DNA of 64,000 nt, taken from NCBI RefSeq assembly GCF_900103985.1, contig NZ_FNIE01000005.1, positions 62,001-126,000 on the forward strand. Reading direction: 5' to 3'. This DNA comes from Actinacidiphila guanduensis. Its GTDB lineage: Bacteria > Actinomycetota > Actinomycetes > Streptomycetales > Streptomycetaceae. Of the stretch, positions 61,850-64,000 are shown one piece after another (within the stretch, counting starts at the first letter, position 1; each line of letters begins with the position of its first letter). Under the pieces are notes generated by a model. It made no database searches. It saw only the letters and a list, made by a program, of their open reading frames with translations, and was not told the origin of the DNA. Position numbers and translations under genes: made by a program.

Positions 61850-62677
61850 ATGATGGACAGCGGGCTGCCCGACTGTTCCTGGTTGCGGTTCTTCGGGGAG
61901 GAGTTGCGCACCGTGCGGGAGGAACGGGGGCTGACCTTGCGCGAGTTGGCCGCCGGGACGACATACAGCTTTCAGCAGTTGTCGAATGTGGAAGCCGCTC
62001 GCAGGACGCCTTCCGAAGCCCTCGCACGCGAATTGGACCGTACGTTGGGGACCGGGGACCGTTTTCAGCGGATTCTGAAACGGGTGCTGGCCGACACCTT
62101 TCCCACCTGGTTCAAGGGCGTCGCCCATGAAGAGGGCCGGGCCTGCGAGATCCGGATCTACGAACCCCGCGTCGTACCGGGGCTGCTGCAGATCGAGGAG
62201 TACACCCGAGCCCGCCTGCGCTGGGCCCACCCGCACATCTCAGCAAGGGAGTTGGACAAAGCCGTCGCCGACCGCGCCGCACGGCAGGAGGTGTTCGCCC
62301 GCGACACCCCTCCCTGCGTATGGGTGATCCTCGACGAATCCGTGCTCCATCGCCCCATCGGCGGTCCCGCCGTCATGGCCCGCCAACTCCACCACCTCGC
62401 CGAAGCGGCCGAGAGGCCGAACCTGACCCTCCAGGTCGTGCCGCTCGCCACCCCGGACCACGCCGGCCTCGCCGGCCCGCTCACCCTCTGGACCTACCCC
62501 GACCGCGCCGACGCGGCCTACACCGACCACCCCCGCCACGTGACCGACGCCCGCCCCGCCCTCGCCCAGGCCGCTCACACCTTCGCCCTCCTCACCGCCA
62601 CCGCCCAGGCCCCCCACACCTCCCTGAACCTGATCCGCACCCTTGCGAAGGAGACACATGCCCAGCACGCGCATTGA
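61850..62677 (+). CDS. XRE-family regulator with DUF5753 domain, fused operon-wise to the RiPP genes
   Basis: This 275-residue regulator has an XRE helix-turn-helix at about residues 13-65 (LRTVREERGLTLRELAAGTT) and a C-terminal DUF5753 domain (EIRIYEPRVVPGLLQIEEYT, FARDTPPCVWVILDESVLH). DUF5753 regulators are abundant in streptomycetes and are usually followed by a small DUF397 gene. Here the 3' end overlaps the start of the RiPP precursor by 20 bases, so the two are coupled. The ATG at 61850 has a GGAG upstream; a GTG at 61808 would add 14 residues. It probably governs expression of the peptide operon. Confidence 0.86.
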   Translation: MMDSGLPDCSWLRFFGEELRTVREERGLTLRELAAGTTYSFQQLSNVEAARRTPSEALARELDRTLGTGDRFQRILKRVLADTFPTWFKGVAHEEGRACEIRIYEPRVVPGLLQIEEYTRARLRWAHPHISARELDKAVADRAARQEVFARDTPPCVWVILDESVLHRPIGGPAVMARQLHHLAEAAERPNLTLQVVPLATPDHAGLAGPLTLWTYPDRADAAYTDHPRHVTDARPALAQAAHTFALLTATAQAPHTSLNLIRTLAKETHAQHAH

Positions 62678-62996
62678 CCGGCGCCGCCCTCTCGGACTGG
62701 CGCTCGACGTACCGGAGCTGCGGTTACCGCTGAGCGCCGAGGGCGCCGCGGCACTTCCCGAACTGTCCGCGGGCGACGGCCCCTCGCCGTTCGCATTCCG
62801 CTTCCTCGTACCCGTCCCGGCGACCGGCGGCGTTCTGCCCGCGGATGTCGGCTACGACGAGGACACGCAGACGGGCACCTACGAGGGTCTGCCACCCGGC
62901 GTCTACATGACCAAGAACCCGCCGAAGACCTACGGCCCCACCGAGCCCACCGGCCAGATGGACGCGCCGGACGATCCCGGGCCGAGCGACGACTGA
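62658..62996 (+). CDS. Graspetide-type RiPP precursor peptide
   Basis: This 112-residue peptide precedes an ATP-grasp ligase. Its middle has SPFAFRFLVPVP (residues 43-54), which fits the PFxxRFL leader motif that graspetide ligases (microviridin PFFARFL) recognise. The C-terminal third from about residue 84 is rich in Thr (85, 91, 95, 98), Lys, Pro and acids (Glu96, Asp102, 105, 106, 111, 112), as expected for side-chain ester or amide crosslinks. Putative ATP-grasp-modified RiPP precursors of streptomycetes have this build. AAGGAG five bases before the ATG supports the start. The stop overlaps the ligase ATG (TGATG). Confidence 0.85.
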   Translation: MPSTRIDRRRPLGLALDVPELRLPLSAEGAAALPELSAGDGPSPFAFRFLVPVPATGGVLPADVGYDEDTQTGTYEGLPPGVYMTKNPPKTYGPTEPTGQMDAPDDPGPSDD

Positions 62997-63964
62997 TGGC
63001 CGACGCCGGACACGTCCTCGTGCTCGCCGGTCGCTTCGACCCCACCTGCGACCTAGTGGTCGAGGAGCTGAACCGGCGTGCCGTCCCCGTCTTCCGGGCG
63101 GACATGGCCGAGTTCCCGCTGACGCTCAGGCTGGCCGCGAGCCTCGGCGGGGACCGGTGGAACGGCACGCTGGCCAACGGGCGCCGCTCCCTCGACCTCG
63201 CCGCGGTCCGCTCCGTCTACTACCGCCGTCCCACCCGCCCGAGGTTTCCCGAGGGCATGTCCCCCGAGGCACGCAAGGTCGCCGAAACCGAAGCCCGTTG
63301 GGGGTTCGGCGGCCTACTGTCAGCCCTGCCGTGCCGATGGCTTCCCCCGCCGGGGAAGGCAGCCGACGCCGAGTACAAGCCGCTGCAACTGCGCGTCGCC
63401 GCCGAGGCGGGCTTGAGCGTTCCCCGGACGCTCATCACCAACGACCCCGCAGCCGCAGGTGACTTCGCCGACATGATCGGCGGTCCCGTCGTCTACAAGC
63501 CGTTCTTCCACGTGCGCGGCACGATGCGCGGGCGGACGGCCGCCGTGTACGCGAACATCGTCCGCCGCGACGACCTTGCCGCAGCGGACATCGCGACGAC
63601 GGCTCACCTCTTCCAGGAGTGGGTCCCCAAGGCGTACGAGGTCCGGTTGACTGCCGTGGGCGGCAGGATGTTCGCGGCCGAGATCCACGCCGACTCCGAG
63701 GCGGGCCGCATCGACTGGCGCAGCGATTACGAGAGCCACACCTACCAGGTGTGCAGCCCGCCGTCCGACGTGGCCTGCGGGGTCCTGAAGGTGCTCGACC
63801 GTCTTGGGCTGCCTTACGGCGCTTTTGATTTTGTGGTCACCCCGGACGGGGAATGGCGGTTCCTGGAAGTGAACCCGAGCGGACAGTACGGGTTCATCGA
63901 GCAAGCGACGAGGCTGCCCATCACCGCCGCGATCTGCGACTACCTGGAAGGAGTCGGACTGTGA
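62996..63964 (+). CDS. ATP-grasp RiPP maturase (graspetide ligase)
   Basis: This 322-residue ATP-grasp enzyme should use ATP to activate Asp or Glu side chains of the precursor and join them to Thr/Ser or Lys, forming rings. N-terminal LVLAGRFDPTCDLVVEEL and YYRRPTRPRFPEGMSPEA match the streptomycete ATP-grasp peptide maturase group. The ATP-grasp core includes YKPLQLRVAAEAGLSVPRTL, GGPVVYKPFFHVRG, and the metal-binding FLEVNPSGQYGFIE. The ATG overlaps the precursor stop; the stop overlaps the next gene's GTG. The order precursor, ligase, third gene is the usual graspetide operon. Confidence 0.92.
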   Translation: MADAGHVLVLAGRFDPTCDLVVEELNRRAVPVFRADMAEFPLTLRLAASLGGDRWNGTLANGRRSLDLAAVRSVYYRRPTRPRFPEGMSPEARKVAETEARWGFGGLLSALPCRWLPPPGKAADAEYKPLQLRVAAEAGLSVPRTLITNDPAAAGDFADMIGGPVVYKPFFHVRGTMRGRTAAVYANIVRRDDLAAADIATTAHLFQEWVPKAYEVRLTAVGGRMFAAEIHADSEAGRIDWRSDYESHTYQVCSPPSDVACGVLKVLDRLGLPYGAFDFVVTPDGEWRFLEVNPSGQYGFIEQATRLPITAAICDYLEGVGL

Positions 63965-64000
63965 CCGGGATCGTCGAGGACGAGCAGCGTGCGCTCGCGG
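63961..64000 (+). CDS. Start of a third operon gene, probably a RiPP methyltransferase (partial)
   Basis: A GTG sharing bases with the ligase stop (GTGA) opens a frame MTGIVEDEQRALA that runs off the window. In streptomycete ATP-grasp RiPP operons the gene in this place is regularly an O-methyltransferase of the protein-L-isoaspartate type. Only 13 residues are visible, so the assignment rests on context alone. Confidence 0.5.
   Translation, partial: MTGIVEDEQRALA

Overview
The window is high-GC actinobacterial chromosome, almost certainly from a Streptomyces or a close relative (Streptomycetaceae). The evidence is very strong third-position G/C bias, many GTG/TTG/CTG starts, stop/start overlaps (GTGA, TTGA, CTGA), abundant LacI, TetR and DUF5753 regulators, a streptomycete RNase P RNA gene, and the gene string Nif3-like / zinc-ribbon coiled-coil / histidine phosphatase / KDPG aldolase. 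No tRNA, rRNA, transposase, integrase or CRISPR array was recognised.

Layout. 1-11250: core region with an orphan sensor kinase, a DUF899 protein, a large propeller-like protein, Nif3, the zinc-ribbon protein, a histidine phosphatase lacking the usual RNase H half, Smr, KDPG aldolase, DUF4241, YaaA and rnpB. 11330-13657: divergent dgdR/dgdA-type pair for 2,2-dialkylglycine decarboxylation. 13700-15607: TetR regulator with a clear operator plus an SGNH hydrolase. 15712-21218: minus-strand block with a PL8 polysaccharide lyase, its LacI-type regulator, a TetR regulator and an alpha/beta hydrolase fronted by a perfect palindrome. 21479-25218: ECF sigma, zinc anti-sigma, secreted YncE-like propeller ending in Cys-Cys-Cys, and a YcnI-like copper protein. 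25745-29223: L,D-transpeptidase lipoprotein and a secreted GH99-like enzyme with three fascin-like repeats. 29380-33254: oxidoreductase, Bcr/CflA-type transporter, small protein and serine hydrolase.

33349-57428 holds a dispersed cell-surface glycan locus: CDP-alcohol phosphotransferase, cytidylyltransferase, glycosyltransferases, a Wzz/BY-kinase-like protein with a degenerate nucleotide loop, a flippase with a long disordered front end, an O-antigen polymerase-like protein, a polyprenyl glycosylphosphotransferase, GDP-fucose enzymes (gmd, fcl), and a coupled operon of a secreted propeller/FN3/LamG protein, a lipoprotein and a GT2. It is interrupted by an SDR/F420-type reductase/TetR unit, an MFS transporter, a VOC protein and a hypothetical gene. 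Together these suggest a Wzx/Wzy-like pathway making a fucose-containing glycan, possibly with a phospho-alcohol substituent.

57538-60214: DUF4097 protein, HicB-like ribbon-helix-helix protein with arrays of an 8-bp motif upstream, a frameshifted GNAT and a TrmO-like protein. 60258-64000: two helix-turn-helix regulators, the second overlapping a RiPP operon: a precursor with a PFxxRFL leader motif, an ATP-grasp ligase and the start of a third gene (probably a methyltransferase). This graspetide-like operon is the most likely novel natural-product system; it runs off the right edge.
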